Positions 32,329 to 43,065 of a stretch of 64,000 bases of DNA are shown in pieces. Numbering within the stretch: position 1 is the stretch's first letter; every line of letters starts with the position of its first letter. The stretch is taken from the NCBI GenBank assembly GCA_017399945.1, contig JAFQAQ010000005.1:124001-188000 (forward strand), written 5' to 3'. The position numbers and the translations under genes are program-made. Source of the DNA: Clostridia bacterium (lineage in GTDB: Bacteria > Bacillota > Clostridia > Christensenellales > Borkfalkiaceae). The notes beneath the pieces were generated by a model, which had not been told where the DNA came from, did no database searches, and worked only from the letters and a program-made list of their open reading frames with translations.

Positions 32329-33201
32329 ATGTTGTATGGTGTAATTGACGTTGGTTCTAATTCCGTTAGATTGATGATAAGTGATGGAATAGATACCTTA
32401 TACAAAAAACCGATTGTGACCGCGCTTGCGTCTAAGGTTGACGAGAACAATAATTTATCTCAACAAGCAATTAAAAGAACGGTTGAAGCCGTTTCTTTTT
32501 TTGTTTCATATGCAAGAGAGCAAAAAGTTGACGAAATTTATATTTTTGCAACGGCTGCAGTTAGAAATGCTCCAAATAAAAAAACCTTTATCGACTTGGT
32601 TAAAGATTCAACTGGAATTGACGTTGATGTTGTTGATGGTATTTCCGAATCTTATTTAGGCGCGCTGGGGGCGTTAAACGGTAAGGATGGAGCAATTATT
32701 GATATAGGCGGTGCTAGCGCTGAAATCGCCGTTTTTGAGGGCGGAAAACAAATTTATGGTAAAAGCTTAGACGCTGGCATTGTTGTTTTGCTTAATAAAT
32801 TTGATCAAAACAAGGAATACGCCTTAAAATTTTTGAAAGAGATGGTTCAAAATTATAAAAACGTTCCCAAAACCAAGTTTTACGGAATAGGTGGGACGGC
32901 AACCTCTATTGCGGCAATTCTTCAACAACTTGAAGTATATGATTCAAAAAAGGTTGATGGTTTTATAATACTTAAAGATCAGCTTGATGTTTTGACAAAT
33001 AAATTGTATTCCATGTCTATTGAAGAACGAAAACAATTAAAAGGTTTGCAGCCCGAACGGGCTTTGGTTATTGCCGGTGGGTGCTTGTTCTTGTCTATAA
33101 TAATGGATTATTTGGAAATCGATAGAGTAGTCGTTAGCGAGAAAGATAATTTAGAAGGTTATCTTACTGCTAGACTTGGGGGGATAAATGGAGAAAAATA
33201 A
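32329..33201 (+). CDS. Ppx/GppA-family phosphatase
   Basis: The family hydrolyses polyphosphate or pppGpp. The 290-residue protein has the actin-type phosphate loop GVIDVGSNSVRLMIS at the N-terminus, the ATAAVRNAPNKKTFI segment, the second phosphate motif GAIIDIGGASAEIAVF near residue 122 and GGTATSIAAI near 190. It is the short two-lobe form without a C-terminal HD domain. I use the ATG at 32329 over the TTG at 32323; neither has a clear ribosome site, so coupling to divIC is likely. Its 3' end overlaps the protease gene by 14 bases. Confidence 0.88.
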   Translation: MLYGVIDVGSNSVRLMISDGIDTLYKKPIVTALASKVDENNNLSQQAIKRTVEAVSFFVSYAREQKVDEIYIFATAAVRNAPNKKTFIDLVKDSTGIDVDVVDGISESYLGALGALNGKDGAIIDIGGASAEIAVFEGGKQIYGKSLDAGIVVLLNKFDQNKEYALKFLKEMVQNYKNVPKTKFYGIGGTATSIAAILQQLEVYDSKKVDGFIILKDQLDVLTNKLYSMSIEERKQLKGLQPERALVIAGGCLFLSIIMDYLEIDRVVVSEKDNLEGYLTARLGGINGEK

Positions 33202-34285
33202 CGTTTTTAAGAATATAATTATTTACGCTATTACTTTGGTATTGTTTTTCGTTGTTGCTGGTGTTGCTGATAGATACGACGGAAGCTTTGTCAACGTTAT
33301 TTTGTTACTAGTTGTTGGTGCTTTTGTTGGGTTATTTGTATCTACCTTGTTTCACGAACTAGGTCATTTGCTTGGTGCGAAATCAAAAAAATTTGCTTTT
33401 TCTTCTATTACGATATGGTTTTTTAAGTGGTATAAGAAAGGCAATAAAATTAAGTTTTGTTTTACTATTCCTTTTGGGGAGGCAGGGTATACGGAAGTTA
33501 TTCCGACTAAGTCGGAAAACGTAAGCAAAGACTATTCGCACGTTGTAAAAAGTGGATTAATTTGTTCGTTAATCCCCGTTGTTTTAGGGGTTATTCCTTT
33601 ATTTTTAACAATGCTTCCACAATGGGTTTATTGTATGTGGGTAATGTGCTTGCCCATAGGTGTATATTCCTTTTTGGATAACGCTATCCCAATGATTTAC
33701 GAAGGGGAAAGAAACGACGGGTGCTTGTTAAAAATGTTAAAAAACGACGACGATTCTGCCAAGGTTTTTGTGAATTTGCTTAAAATACAAGCAGAGATTT
33801 TTAACGGAAAAACCCCCTCTGAAATAGACGAAGATTATTATTTTAATTTACCTCAACTAAGAGAAGACGATTTGTTGTTTGCTAGGTTGCTTAATGCGCG
33901 TTATAACTATTATCTTGATAAGGGTGATTATGAAAACGCTAAGAACGTTACCGAAAGGCTTTTGTCGTTAGAAGAATACCTTCCTTCGCATTATATGACC
34001 GAAATTAAATCCGACGCGTTGTATAATGCTTGCACGTTTGATTTTAACGAAGAAAAAGCAGATGATTTAACTTATGAACTTGAAAAATATCTAAACAAGG
34101 TAAACACTCCTACTACGATACGTATAAAATTATCCTATATATTGTTTGTAAAGGGAGAAAGAGATATGTTTGAGCCCTTTTACAATAAGGGTGTTAAAAT
34201 GGCTTCTAAGTGTCAAATTAAAGGTTTGGGAAGATTTGAAATTAAACTTCTAGACGATATAAAATCAAAATTTTATAATAATTAA
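33188..34285 (+). CDS. M50-type membrane metalloprotease with helical C-terminal domain
   Basis: The 365-residue protein has a HELGH zinc motif (His56-His60) at the end of the second hydrophobic segment and a second metal motif around residues 165-178 (N-x2-P-x7-NDG), the spacing of site-2 protease-like M50 enzymes. Four to six membrane helices cover about 1-170. Residues 190-365 are soluble, helical and TPR-like (LLNARYNYYLDKGDYENAKN). It is translationally coupled to ppx by a 14-base overlap and downstream of yabPQ. A role in sporulation or signalling proteolysis is inference; SpoIVFB itself has a different C-terminus. Confidence 0.75.
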   Translation: MEKNNVFKNIIIYAITLVLFFVVAGVADRYDGSFVNVILLLVVGAFVGLFVSTLFHELGHLLGAKSKKFAFSSITIWFFKWYKKGNKIKFCFTIPFGEAGYTEVIPTKSENVSKDYSHVVKSGLICSLIPVVLGVIPLFLTMLPQWVYCMWVMCLPIGVYSFLDNAIPMIYEGERNDGCLLKMLKNDDDSAKVFVNLLKIQAEIFNGKTPSEIDEDYYFNLPQLREDDLLFARLLNARYNYYLDKGDYENAKNVTERLLSLEEYLPSHYMTEIKSDALYNACTFDFNEEKADDLTYELEKYLNKVNTPTTIRIKLSYILFVKGERDMFEPFYNKGVKMASKCQIKGLGRFEIKLLDDIKSKFYNN

Positions 34286-34286
34286 T

Positions 34287-34316
34287 AAAAACGCTTGCAA
34301 GTTGCAAGCGTTTTTT
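34287..34316. terminator. Bidirectional terminator between protease gene and zinc-ribbon gene
   Basis: AAAAACGCTTGC (34287-34298) pairs perfectly with GCAAGCGTTTTT (34304-34315) over a five-base loop, with T-runs on both strands. Confidence 0.9.
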
Positions 34317-34464
34317 ATATGTTGTCTATTTCTAGGTCGTCGTAACAGTTTGGACATATCATTTTTGTGGAGTTTGCACAACTTTCGCAAAGCGTCGTTC
34401 CACAGCTTTTACATCTATATGCGTAAATGAGTTTCGGACATTTACAATCGTTTTTTTTAGTCAT
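34315..34464 (-). CDS. 49-residue cysteine-rich zinc-ribbon protein, unknown function
   Basis: The - strand ORF starts at 34464 behind GGGAG and encodes 49 residues with eight cysteines in four pairs: Cys7/Cys9, Cys18/Cys21 (CKSCG), Cys26/Cys29 (CESC) and Cys37/Cys40 (CPNC). The pattern suggests two small zinc sites, as in B-box/treble-clef or double zinc-ribbon proteins. The C-terminus is acidic (YDDLEIDNI). The stop lies within the bidirectional terminator, and the gene is divergent from gyrB. I recognise no family. Confidence 0.75.
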   Translation of the reverse strand: MTKKNDCKCPKLIYAYRCKSCGTTLCESCANSTKMICPNCYDDLEIDNI

Positions 34465-34526
34465 TGTTTCTCCCTTGGTGTTCTACCTTATAGGTTGTGC
34501 GAATTTTGTAAAAAAATACATTGTAA

Positions 34527-36539
<2,013 letters not shown>

Positions 36540-36555
36540 TATCTAGGAGAATAAG

Positions 36556-39051
36556 ATGGCAAAGAAGGATATAAGTGCAGAACTTTCTGCTGAATTTAAA
36601 TCTACCTTAGAAAAAACTAAACTTATCAACATAGAAGTTAATAATGAAGTTAAAAAATCTTTTATAGCATATGCAATGGCTGTAAACGTTTCTCGTGCAA
36701 TTCCTGACGTTAGGGATGGTATGAAACCTGTTCATAGACGTATTTTATACGCAATGCACGATATGGGTTTAACTTACGATAAAGGTTATAAAAAATGTGC
36801 TAAAATCGTCGGTGAAGTTTTGGGTAAATATCACCCACACGGAGACTCGTCCGTATACGATGCGTTAGTTAGACTTGCTCAAAACTTTTCCATTAATTTT
36901 CCGTTAGTTGACGGCCACGGAAATTTTGGTTCGGTGGACGGGGACCCTGCGGCAGCTTATAGATATACCGAAGCAAAACTATCTAAACTTGCTAATGAAA
37001 TGCTACGTGAAATCGATAAAGATACCGTAGATTTTTATCCTAACTTCGACGACACTGAAATGCAACCAGTCGTGTTGCCTTCTAGAATACCTAATATTTT
37101 AGTTAATGGATCGGATGGTATTGCCGTTGGTATGGCAACGAATATTCCACCACACAACCTCGCAGAATGTCTTAACGGATGTATTGCTTTAATGGATAAT
37201 CCTGATATTACCATTGATGAACTAATGGAATATATCCCAGCGCCTGATTATCCAACTGGTGGTGTTTTAATGGGCAGAGCCGGTATTAAGCAAGCGTATA
37301 AGACTGGTAAGGGCGGTTTCGTTCTTCGTGCGAAATGCGATATAGAAGAGTTTAATAACGGCACTCGTGAAAGAATTGTCGTTACCGAATTACCATATCA
37401 AGTTAATAAAGCTAATTTGGTTAAAAACATTGCTGATTTAGTTAAGGATAAACGCGTTGAGGGAATTAGTGATATTCGTGACGAGTCTGATAGACACGGC
37501 ATGCGTATGGTTATCGACCTTAAAAAAGATGCTAACGCGCAAGTTGTTCTAAATACCTTGTACAAACACACTAATTTGCAAGTTAAAGACGGAATTATCC
37601 TACTTGCGCTTGTAGATGGAGAACCAAAGGTTTTAGGATTAAAAGAAATTTTAGAGAACTATATTGCCCATCAAGAATCGGTTATCGTTCGTAGAACTAA
37701 ATACGAACTAGTTAAAGCTGAAGAAAGAGAACATCTAGTTAAAGGTTTAGTAATTGCGCAAGCTAATATTGACGAAGTAATAGAAATCGTTAAAAAATCA
37801 GCCGATAAAAACCAAGCGATTCAATCTTTAATATCAAAATTTGAACTTTCCGAAAAACAAGCTAATGCAATTATGGAAATGCGTATTCAAAGACTTACTG
37901 GTATGGAGGTTACGAAACTTAAAGAAGAACTTGCTGAACTTGGTGAAACCATTATTGATCTTAAAGATATTCTTAATAATGAAAGTAGGGTAAAGGCCAT
38001 TATTAGAAGCGATATGGAAGAAATTAAGGAAAAATATCCTTCTCCTAGAAAAACTGAGCTTTCATACGATTATGGTGATATTGATATAGCTGATATGATT
38101 CCCGTTGAAGACGTTGTTGTAAGCTTAACTCATATGGGATACGTTAAAAGAGTTCCCGTTGCTGAGTATAAAGCGCAACACCGTGGTGGCAAAGGTGTTA
38201 CCGCACATAAACCTAAGGAAGAAGATTTTGTTGACAATATGTTTGTTACTAGCACGCATGACGACATTTTATTCTTCACCAACTTTGGTAAAGTTTATAG
38301 CATGAAGGGATTCTTTATACCGGAAGCGCAAAGAACGGCAAGAGGAAGGGCGATTGTAAATCTATTGCAACTATCCGATGGCGAAAAAGTTAAGGCTATG
38401 TTACCTTTAAAGACAGGATTTGAAGGGTATATTATGATGGCTACTAGAAACGGTTTGATTAAGAAGACTTCGATTTCTGAGTTTGCATCTATTCGTAAGG
38501 TTGGTAAGATTGCAATAAGTATTGTTGATGGTGACGAACTAATTTCAGTTGCTTTAACCAACGGTAACGACCAGATTATCACTGCTTCTAGAGAAGGTAA
38601 ATGTATTAGATTCCATGAGAACGACGTACGTGCTATGGGTAGAGATACTCAAGGCGTAAGAAGTATGACTCTAAATAAGGGTGATTACGTTGTTGATATG
38701 GCTATAATCGATGAAAGTTGCGAAGTTCTTACGATGACCGAAAACGGTTATGGAAAACGTTCTTCACTAGACGATTATAGATTGCAGTCACGTTCTGGTA
38801 AGGGCGTAAAAGCCGGCGTATTTAATGAAAAGACAGGTAAACTTGTTAGTCTAAAACTTGTTTCTGAGGAAAATGATATAATGGTTATCACTTCTGGTGG
38901 TACGATTATTAGAATTGCTGTTGACGAAATCAGTAGATTTGGTAGAGATACTCAAGGTGTTAGACTAATGAGAATAGACGATTCAAAAGTTTCAACCATA
39001 GCTCTTTCTCCAAAAGGAGAAGAAGACGAGCAAGAAATCGTTCAAGAATAA
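36556..39051 (+). CDS. gyrA: DNA gyrase subunit A
   Basis: The DNA-cutting subunit. The 831-residue protein carries the quinolone-resistance region HPHGDSSVYDALVRLAQNF with the catalytic Tyr in AAAYRYTEAKLS near residue 137, the long coiled coil (about 360-500) and six beta-pinwheel repeats. The GyrA-box that separates gyrase from topoisomerase IV is present as QHRGGKGV near residue 540. The residues at the positions of common resistance substitutions read Ser and Tyr (DSSVY). It ends at a terminator. Confidence 0.97.
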   Translation: MAKKDISAELSAEFKSTLEKTKLINIEVNNEVKKSFIAYAMAVNVSRAIPDVRDGMKPVHRRILYAMHDMGLTYDKGYKKCAKIVGEVLGKYHPHGDSSVYDALVRLAQNFSINFPLVDGHGNFGSVDGDPAAAYRYTEAKLSKLANEMLREIDKDTVDFYPNFDDTEMQPVVLPSRIPNILVNGSDGIAVGMATNIPPHNLAECLNGCIALMDNPDITIDELMEYIPAPDYPTGGVLMGRAGIKQAYKTGKGGFVLRAKCDIEEFNNGTRERIVVTELPYQVNKANLVKNIADLVKDKRVEGISDIRDESDRHGMRMVIDLKKDANAQVVLNTLYKHTNLQVKDGIILLALVDGEPKVLGLKEILENYIAHQESVIVRRTKYELVKAEEREHLVKGLVIAQANIDEVIEIVKKSADKNQAIQSLISKFELSEKQANAIMEMRIQRLTGMEVTKLKEELAELGETIIDLKDILNNESRVKAIIRSDMEEIKEKYPSPRKTELSYDYGDIDIADMIPVEDVVVSLTHMGYVKRVPVAEYKAQHRGGKGVTAHKPKEEDFVDNMFVTSTHDDILFFTNFGKVYSMKGFFIPEAQRTARGRAIVNLLQLSDGEKVKAMLPLKTGFEGYIMMATRNGLIKKTSISEFASIRKVGKIAISIVDGDELISVALTNGNDQIITASREGKCIRFHENDVRAMGRDTQGVRSMTLNKGDYVVDMAIIDESCEVLTMTENGYGKRSSLDDYRLQSRSGKGVKAGVFNEKTGKLVSLKLVSEENDIMVITSGGTIIRIAVDEISRFGRDTQGVRLMRIDDSKVSTIALSPKGEEDEQEIVQE

Positions 39052-39069
39052 AAATAATTTAATAATTTA

Positions 39070-39097
39070 GGGAGCGTAAAAAACTACGCTCCCTTTT
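39070..39097 (+). terminator. Terminator of gyrB-gyrA
   Basis: GGGAGCGTA (39070-39078) pairs with TACGCTCCC (39085-39093) and is followed by TTTT. Confidence 0.92.
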
Positions 39098-39143
39098 ATT
39101 TATAAAATTTTGAAATATCTTTGTAAAAAAACGCTTTTTTCCG

Positions 39144-39172
39144 TTGACAAATACTTTTTAATTAAGTATAAT
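39144..39172 (+). promoter_or_regulatory. Promoter of tRNA-Thr, exact consensus
   Basis: TTGACA (39144-39149), 17 bases, TATAAT (39167-39172): perfect sigma-A consensus, 20 bases before the tRNA. Confidence 0.9.
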
Positions 39173-39192
39173 AAATAAGCATTTTAGGAATT

Positions 39193-39268
39193 GCTGCTAT
39201 GGCTCAGATGGTAGAGCACATCCTTGGTAAGGATGAGGTCACCGGTTCGATTCCGGTTAGCAGCTCCA
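39193..39268 (+). tRNA. tRNA-Thr(GGT)
   Basis: The cloverleaf has acceptor stem GCTGCTA/TAGCAGC, anticodon loop TTGGTAA (GGT), T-loop TTCGATT, discriminator U and encoded CCA. It is a single-gene unit with its own promoter and terminator. Confidence 0.96.
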
Positions 39269-39269
39269 T

Positions 39270-39296
39270 ACCCTTACTTGTCAGTAAGGGTTTTTA
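39270..39296 (+). terminator. Terminator of tRNA-Thr
   Basis: ACCCTTAC (39270-39277) pairs with GTAAGGGT (39284-39291), followed by a T-run. Confidence 0.88.
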
Positions 39297-39341
39297 TTTT
39301 TTAAAAATTATTGTTATATATTCTATATTTTTTTAATTTGT

Positions 39342-39370
39342 TTGACAAATATAAATGATGGTGTTATGAT
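39342..39370 (+). promoter_or_regulatory. Promoter of the YitT-family gene
   Basis: TTGACA (39342-39347) and TATGAT (39365-39370) at 17-base spacing, 30 bases before the ATG. Confidence 0.75.
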
Positions 39371-39400
39371 TGTCTAAATTATTATAGTGTTGAGATTATA

Positions 39401-40258
39401 ATGGATAAGAAAAAGTTGTTTTTAAGCATATTCAAACGTTACGTCTTAATGATTATTGGGTGTCTTTCATATTCGCTTAGTTTGCAGATGTTTTTGATTC
39501 CTTGTGAAATCGTTGGCGGAGGTGTTAGTGGTGCGGCTTCTTTAATTCAATTAGTAACGGGACTTCCTGCTGGGTTGTTTATATTCTTAATAAATCTGCC
39601 AATTTTAATATTTGGTTTTAAACTAATGGGTTGGCAGTTTATAATAAGATGTTTTATAACTACCACTATGCTGAGTTTTACTACTGAAATGTTGTCTTGG
39701 TTTATCGTACCAATAACGGATAATCCAATACTAGCGGCTGCGTATGGTGGTATTTTACAAGGTATTGGTATAGGTTTGTTTATTAAAACCGAAATGAGTA
39801 GTGGTGGTACTGAACTTCTTGGTAGAATAACTAATCACGTAATTCCGCTTGGTTCAATAGCTTCTCACGTTGCTATTTTTGATGCGTTAGTCGTTTTGGT
39901 GGGTGCGTTTATGCTTTCTAATCCGGAAAACGTTTTGTACGCATTAATATTAATTTTTATTAGTGCAAAAATTAGTGACGTGGTAGTTCTTGGTCTTAAT
40001 AAAGCAAAATTGTGCTACGTTATAACTACAAAACCTGAAGACGTGTCAGATTTTCTTATTTCGCATAGTCCTAGGGGAGTCACTCTTATAAACGGTGAGG
40101 GTATGTACTCAAAAACTCCTAAGGGTGTGTTGCTAACGTGTGTAAAAAGTTCACAAATAGCCTTTTTAAAGTCTTCAATTAAATCTATTGATCAAGACGC
40201 CTTCGTTATTGTTACAGAAGCAAACGAGGTGTATGGCAAAGGATTTTCAAGAATATAA
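39401..40258 (+). CDS. YitT-family membrane protein
   Basis: The 285-residue protein has five or six membrane helices (about 1-190) with the family motifs PCEIVGGGVSGAASLIQ near residue 35 and GIGIGLFIKTEMSSGGTELL near 120, then a C-terminal DUF2179 domain (about 215-280) with HSPRGVTLINGEGMYS. YitT proteins are widespread in Firmicutes; their role is not established, with transport suspected. It is a single-gene unit with its own promoter and terminator. The ATG has no obvious strong ribosome site. Confidence 0.9.
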   Translation: MDKKKLFLSIFKRYVLMIIGCLSYSLSLQMFLIPCEIVGGGVSGAASLIQLVTGLPAGLFIFLINLPILIFGFKLMGWQFIIRCFITTTMLSFTTEMLSWFIVPITDNPILAAAYGGILQGIGIGLFIKTEMSSGGTELLGRITNHVIPLGSIASHVAIFDALVVLVGAFMLSNPENVLYALILIFISAKISDVVVLGLNKAKLCYVITTKPEDVSDFLISHSPRGVTLINGEGMYSKTPKGVLLTCVKSSQIAFLKSSIKSIDQDAFVIVTEANEVYGKGFSRI

Positions 40259-40260
40259 AA

Positions 40261-40285
40261 AAACCTGCGCAAGCAGGTTTTTGTT
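40261..40285. terminator. Terminator between the YitT gene and mtnN
   Basis: AAACCTGC (40261-40268) pairs with GCAGGTTT (40273-40280) around a GCAA tetraloop, with T-runs available on both strands for the two convergent genes. Confidence 0.88.
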
Positions 40286-40296
40286 TTTATTAAATA

Positions 40297-40953
40297 TTAT
40301 AATTGTTGGATTATCTCGTTTACTATTTTAGGTATTTCCAAACAAACCGATTCTAGATTTTGCTTGAACTGTTGTGCATTAGAACCTTGACCATGTACGT
40401 CGCTAATTCCTTTTATACATATGAACGGTACGTTGTTAGAAAAACAAGTTTGAGCGATGGCTCCGCCTTCCATATCTCTTACGTTACACTCACAATTGCT
40501 TACAGTTAAAATATCTTGTTCCTTACTTGAAAATCTATCAGCTGTTGCGAGAGTAGCCGTTTGCAGTGAACTTTTAAGATTGGTGTACGCAGGGAAATAT
40601 CTCATATCATATTCTTGTATGTAACCGATTTCAACGTTGTCGATTTCGGTAACGTCGAAGTCAAATTGAATACATTTATCTATTAGATAAAACTCTTTTA
40701 CTTTTACTGAATTGTTTGTGCCTCCGCAAGAACCAACGTTGATTATATATTGTGGGGAGTAGGTGTCTATTACTTTTTGAGTTGCAATAGCGGAACTTAC
40801 CTTTCCAATCCCACAAACAACAATAACGACTTTTTTTCCGTTAAGTTTGCCAACAAACGCTGGTTTGTTGGTAATTTTTGTTTGTGTTACGTCTTGAAGT
40901 TTATCTATTAAATGTTTTGCTTCTGAATGTAGCGCAATAATTATTCCAATCAT
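40297..40953 (-). CDS. mtnN: 5'-methylthioadenosine/S-adenosylhomocysteine nucleosidase
   Basis: Cleaves adenine from methylthioadenosine and S-adenosylhomocysteine in methyl-cycle recycling. The 218-residue protein shows GIIIALHSEAKHL with the catalytic Glu at the N-terminus, VVVCGIGKVSSAIATQ, the INVGSCGG phosphate-side motif, VRDMEGGAIAQTC with the ribose-binding Met-Glu, and IKGISDVHG with the catalytic Asp. It is monocistronic, has AAAGGTGA before the ATG and a consensus promoter. Confidence 0.95.
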   Translation of the reverse strand: MIGIIIALHSEAKHLIDKLQDVTQTKITNKPAFVGKLNGKKVVIVVCGIGKVSSAIATQKVIDTYSPQYIINVGSCGGTNNSVKVKEFYLIDKCIQFDFDVTEIDNVEIGYIQEYDMRYFPAYTNLKSSLQTATLATADRFSSKEQDILTVSNCECNVRDMEGGAIAQTCFSNNVPFICIKGISDVHGQGSNAQQFKQNLESVCLEIPKIVNEIIQQL

Positions 40954-40978
40954 AATATCACCTTTATTAATCTATTAA

Positions 40979-41007
40979 ATTATACCACTAGCTACGTTTG
41001 CTGTCAA
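40979..41007 (-). promoter_or_regulatory. mtnN promoter, exact consensus
   Basis: On the - strand TTGACA (41007-41002) and TATAAT (40984-40979) are 17 bases apart: perfect consensus. Confidence 0.88.
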
Positions 41008-41048
41008 ATATAAATTAAAATGCAATGAGTTATATAATAAAACTTTTA

Positions 41049-41112
41049 TTGACAAAAAATTTTTTATGTAAATATATTTTATATTTACAAAAATTTTTTA
41101 TTATGTTATACT
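41049..41112 (+). promoter_or_regulatory. Two tandem, similar promoters for the 41136-47434 gene group
   Basis: The first is TTGACA (41049-41054) with TATATT 18 bases on (41073-41078). The second is TTTACA (41084-41089) with TATACT 17 bases on (41107-41112). The spacers share an ACAAAAA-type run, T6 and ATGT, so one may be a duplicate of the other, about 35 bases apart. Confidence 0.55.
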
Positions 41113-41135
41113 TAATAAAACGAAGGAGGTTAAAT

Positions 41136-41600
41136 ATGAAATTATCAAAAAATGGTATTATTGTCAGTGTTGTATCAATTGTAATTTTGCTTGTGTCGTT
41201 AGCCTTGACTCTCTTGGATGTGTTTGTGCCTCTGGATTTATGGACGCATCCTATCTTAACGTTTTTGTTTTGTATTTTTGCTGGTTTTGGATTGTTGTGT
41301 CTTGTTTTGGGTTATTCTAAAAAGACTGCTTGGTATGTATTTTTAGGCGCAATTTTATTCTCTTTGGCTGTTTTATACGTTTTATTGCATTACGTATTCG
41401 TTTGGTTGGCTATACTGATTTGTGTAGTTATGGTTGCAATATTATCAGTTTGTAATTTGATTAGATCGGGTAGTAAAACTGAATTTGCACTTAACGAAAG
41501 TGAATCTTATAAAGATTATAAACAACGTAAGGCAGAAAAGAAAGCTTTACAAGAACAGGAAGCAAAAGAAGAACTTCCAGAGATTAAATCATTTAAATAA
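41136..41600 (+). CDS. Small multi-pass membrane protein, unknown function
   Basis: The 154-residue product has four hydrophobic helices (about 8-30, 41-62, 66-90 and 90-110) and a charged cytoplasmic tail rich in Lys and Glu (KDYKQRKAEKKALQEQEAKE). I choose the ATG at 41136, seven bases after GGAGG (41125-41129). Longer in-frame starts fall in the promoter region. No family is recognised. It lies two bases before pncB and is probably the first gene of a long co-transcribed group. Confidence 0.75.
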   Translation: MKLSKNGIIVSVVSIVILLVSLALTLLDVFVPLDLWTHPILTFLFCIFAGFGLLCLVLGYSKKTAWYVFLGAILFSLAVLYVLLHYVFVWLAILICVVMVAILSVCNLIRSGSKTEFALNESESYKDYKQRKAEKKALQEQEAKEELPEIKSFK

Positions 41601-41602
41601 TT

Positions 41603-43054
41603 ATGGACGAAAGAAATTTAACTTTATTAACCGATTTATATCAACTTACCATGATGAACGGCTACTTACAAAAAGGTAGAAAGGATGAAATTGCTGTTTT
41701 TGACGTGTTTTTTCGTCAAAACGGAATGATTACTTATTCATTGGCTTGTGGTTTAGAACAAGTTGTAGAATACGTTCTAGGGCTTAAATTTAACGAAGAT
41801 GACGTTGAATATTTGAGATCGTTAAATATTTTTAACGAAGAATTTCTTGAATATTTAAAAGGCTTTTCGTTTACTGGTGATATTTATGCCGTTCCCGAGG
41901 GCACGGTTGTTTTTCCTGGTGAACCTATTTTGACGGTTAAAGCACCTGTAATGCAAGCTCAATTAATTGAAACGGCTATCTTAAACATGATGAATTTTCA
42001 AACGCTTATTGCGACTAAGGCCGCTAAGATTTGTTACTCGGCGCAAGGCGATAACGTTATGGAATTTGGTTTAAGAAGGGCTCAAGCGCCAGATGCCGGT
42101 ATTTACGGAGCTAGAGCTGCTGTAATTGGAGGATGTTCTTCTACTTCTAACGTTCTTGCTGGAAAAATGTTTGATATACCTATTTCGGGTACCCACGCAC
42201 ATAGTTGGGTGATGAATTTTAAGGACGAATATACTGCTTTTCTTGCTTATGCAGACGTTTATCCAGATAGTACGATGCTTTTGGTCGATACGTACGACAC
42301 GTTAAAGCAAGGCGTACCAAACGCCATAAAGGTCTTTGATTATCTTAAAGAAAAAGGACATAAACCCGTTGGTATTAGATTAGACTCGGGTGACCTTGCC
42401 TACTTATCAAAAGAAGCTAGAAAGCAACTCGACGAAGCAGGATATCCTGATACAAAGATTTGTGCGTCAGGTGATTTAGATGAATATTCGATTAATTCTC
42501 TCAAGAATCAAGGTGCAAAAATCTCAGTTTGGGGTGTTGGAACAAAGTTAATTACAAGTGCGGACATGCCTGCGCTTGGTGGAGTTTATAAGCTTGCTGC
42601 AATTGTTGACGAAGACGGGAAGATGATTCCTAAAATTAAACTTTCTGAAACTACGGAAAAGATTACTAATCCAGGTTTTAAGAATATCGTTAGAATATAT
42701 GATAAAAAGACGGGAAGAGCAGAAGCTGATGTGATTTTGCTTCGCGATGAGAAAGAAATTGATTGCGAAAAACCTATGGTTATTACTCACCCTACTGAAA
42801 GATGGAAAAAGACCGTGTTTAATGATTATAACGTTCGATATTTGCACGTTGACGTAATTAAAGACGGAAAATTAGTGTATAAACTACCTTCATTAAAAGA
42901 GATTAAGGAGTATGCTTCGCGTGAACTGTCTTCCTTTTGGGACGAGTACAAAAGGCTTGATAAACCACACGTGTATAAAGTTGACTTATCAGAATCGTTA
43001 TATCAATTAAAAAATCAAATGTTAGATGAAATTAGGCAAAGAAGTATAAAATAA
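41603..43054 (+). CDS. pncB: Nicotinate phosphoribosyltransferase
   Basis: Makes nicotinate mononucleotide from nicotinate and PRPP in NAD salvage, with ATP use. The 483-residue protein starts with LTDLYQLTMMNGY, the typical N-terminus, and has FGLRRAQAPDAG near residue 155, the GTHAHSWVM motif with the phosphorylatable His near 200, and VGIRLDSGDLAYLS near 255. It fits the long Gram-positive form. The ATG has no clear ribosome site, so it may be coupled to the membrane-protein gene upstream. Confidence 0.95.
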   Translation: MDERNLTLLTDLYQLTMMNGYLQKGRKDEIAVFDVFFRQNGMITYSLACGLEQVVEYVLGLKFNEDDVEYLRSLNIFNEEFLEYLKGFSFTGDIYAVPEGTVVFPGEPILTVKAPVMQAQLIETAILNMMNFQTLIATKAAKICYSAQGDNVMEFGLRRAQAPDAGIYGARAAVIGGCSSTSNVLAGKMFDIPISGTHAHSWVMNFKDEYTAFLAYADVYPDSTMLLVDTYDTLKQGVPNAIKVFDYLKEKGHKPVGIRLDSGDLAYLSKEARKQLDEAGYPDTKICASGDLDEYSINSLKNQGAKISVWGVGTKLITSADMPALGGVYKLAAIVDEDGKMIPKIKLSETTEKITNPGFKNIVRIYDKKTGRAEADVILLRDEKEIDCEKPMVITHPTERWKKTVFNDYNVRYLHVDVIKDGKLVYKLPSLKEIKEYASRELSSFWDEYKRLDKPHVYKVDLSESLYQLKNQMLDEIRQRSIK

Positions 43055-43065
43055 CGGGGTTTTTA

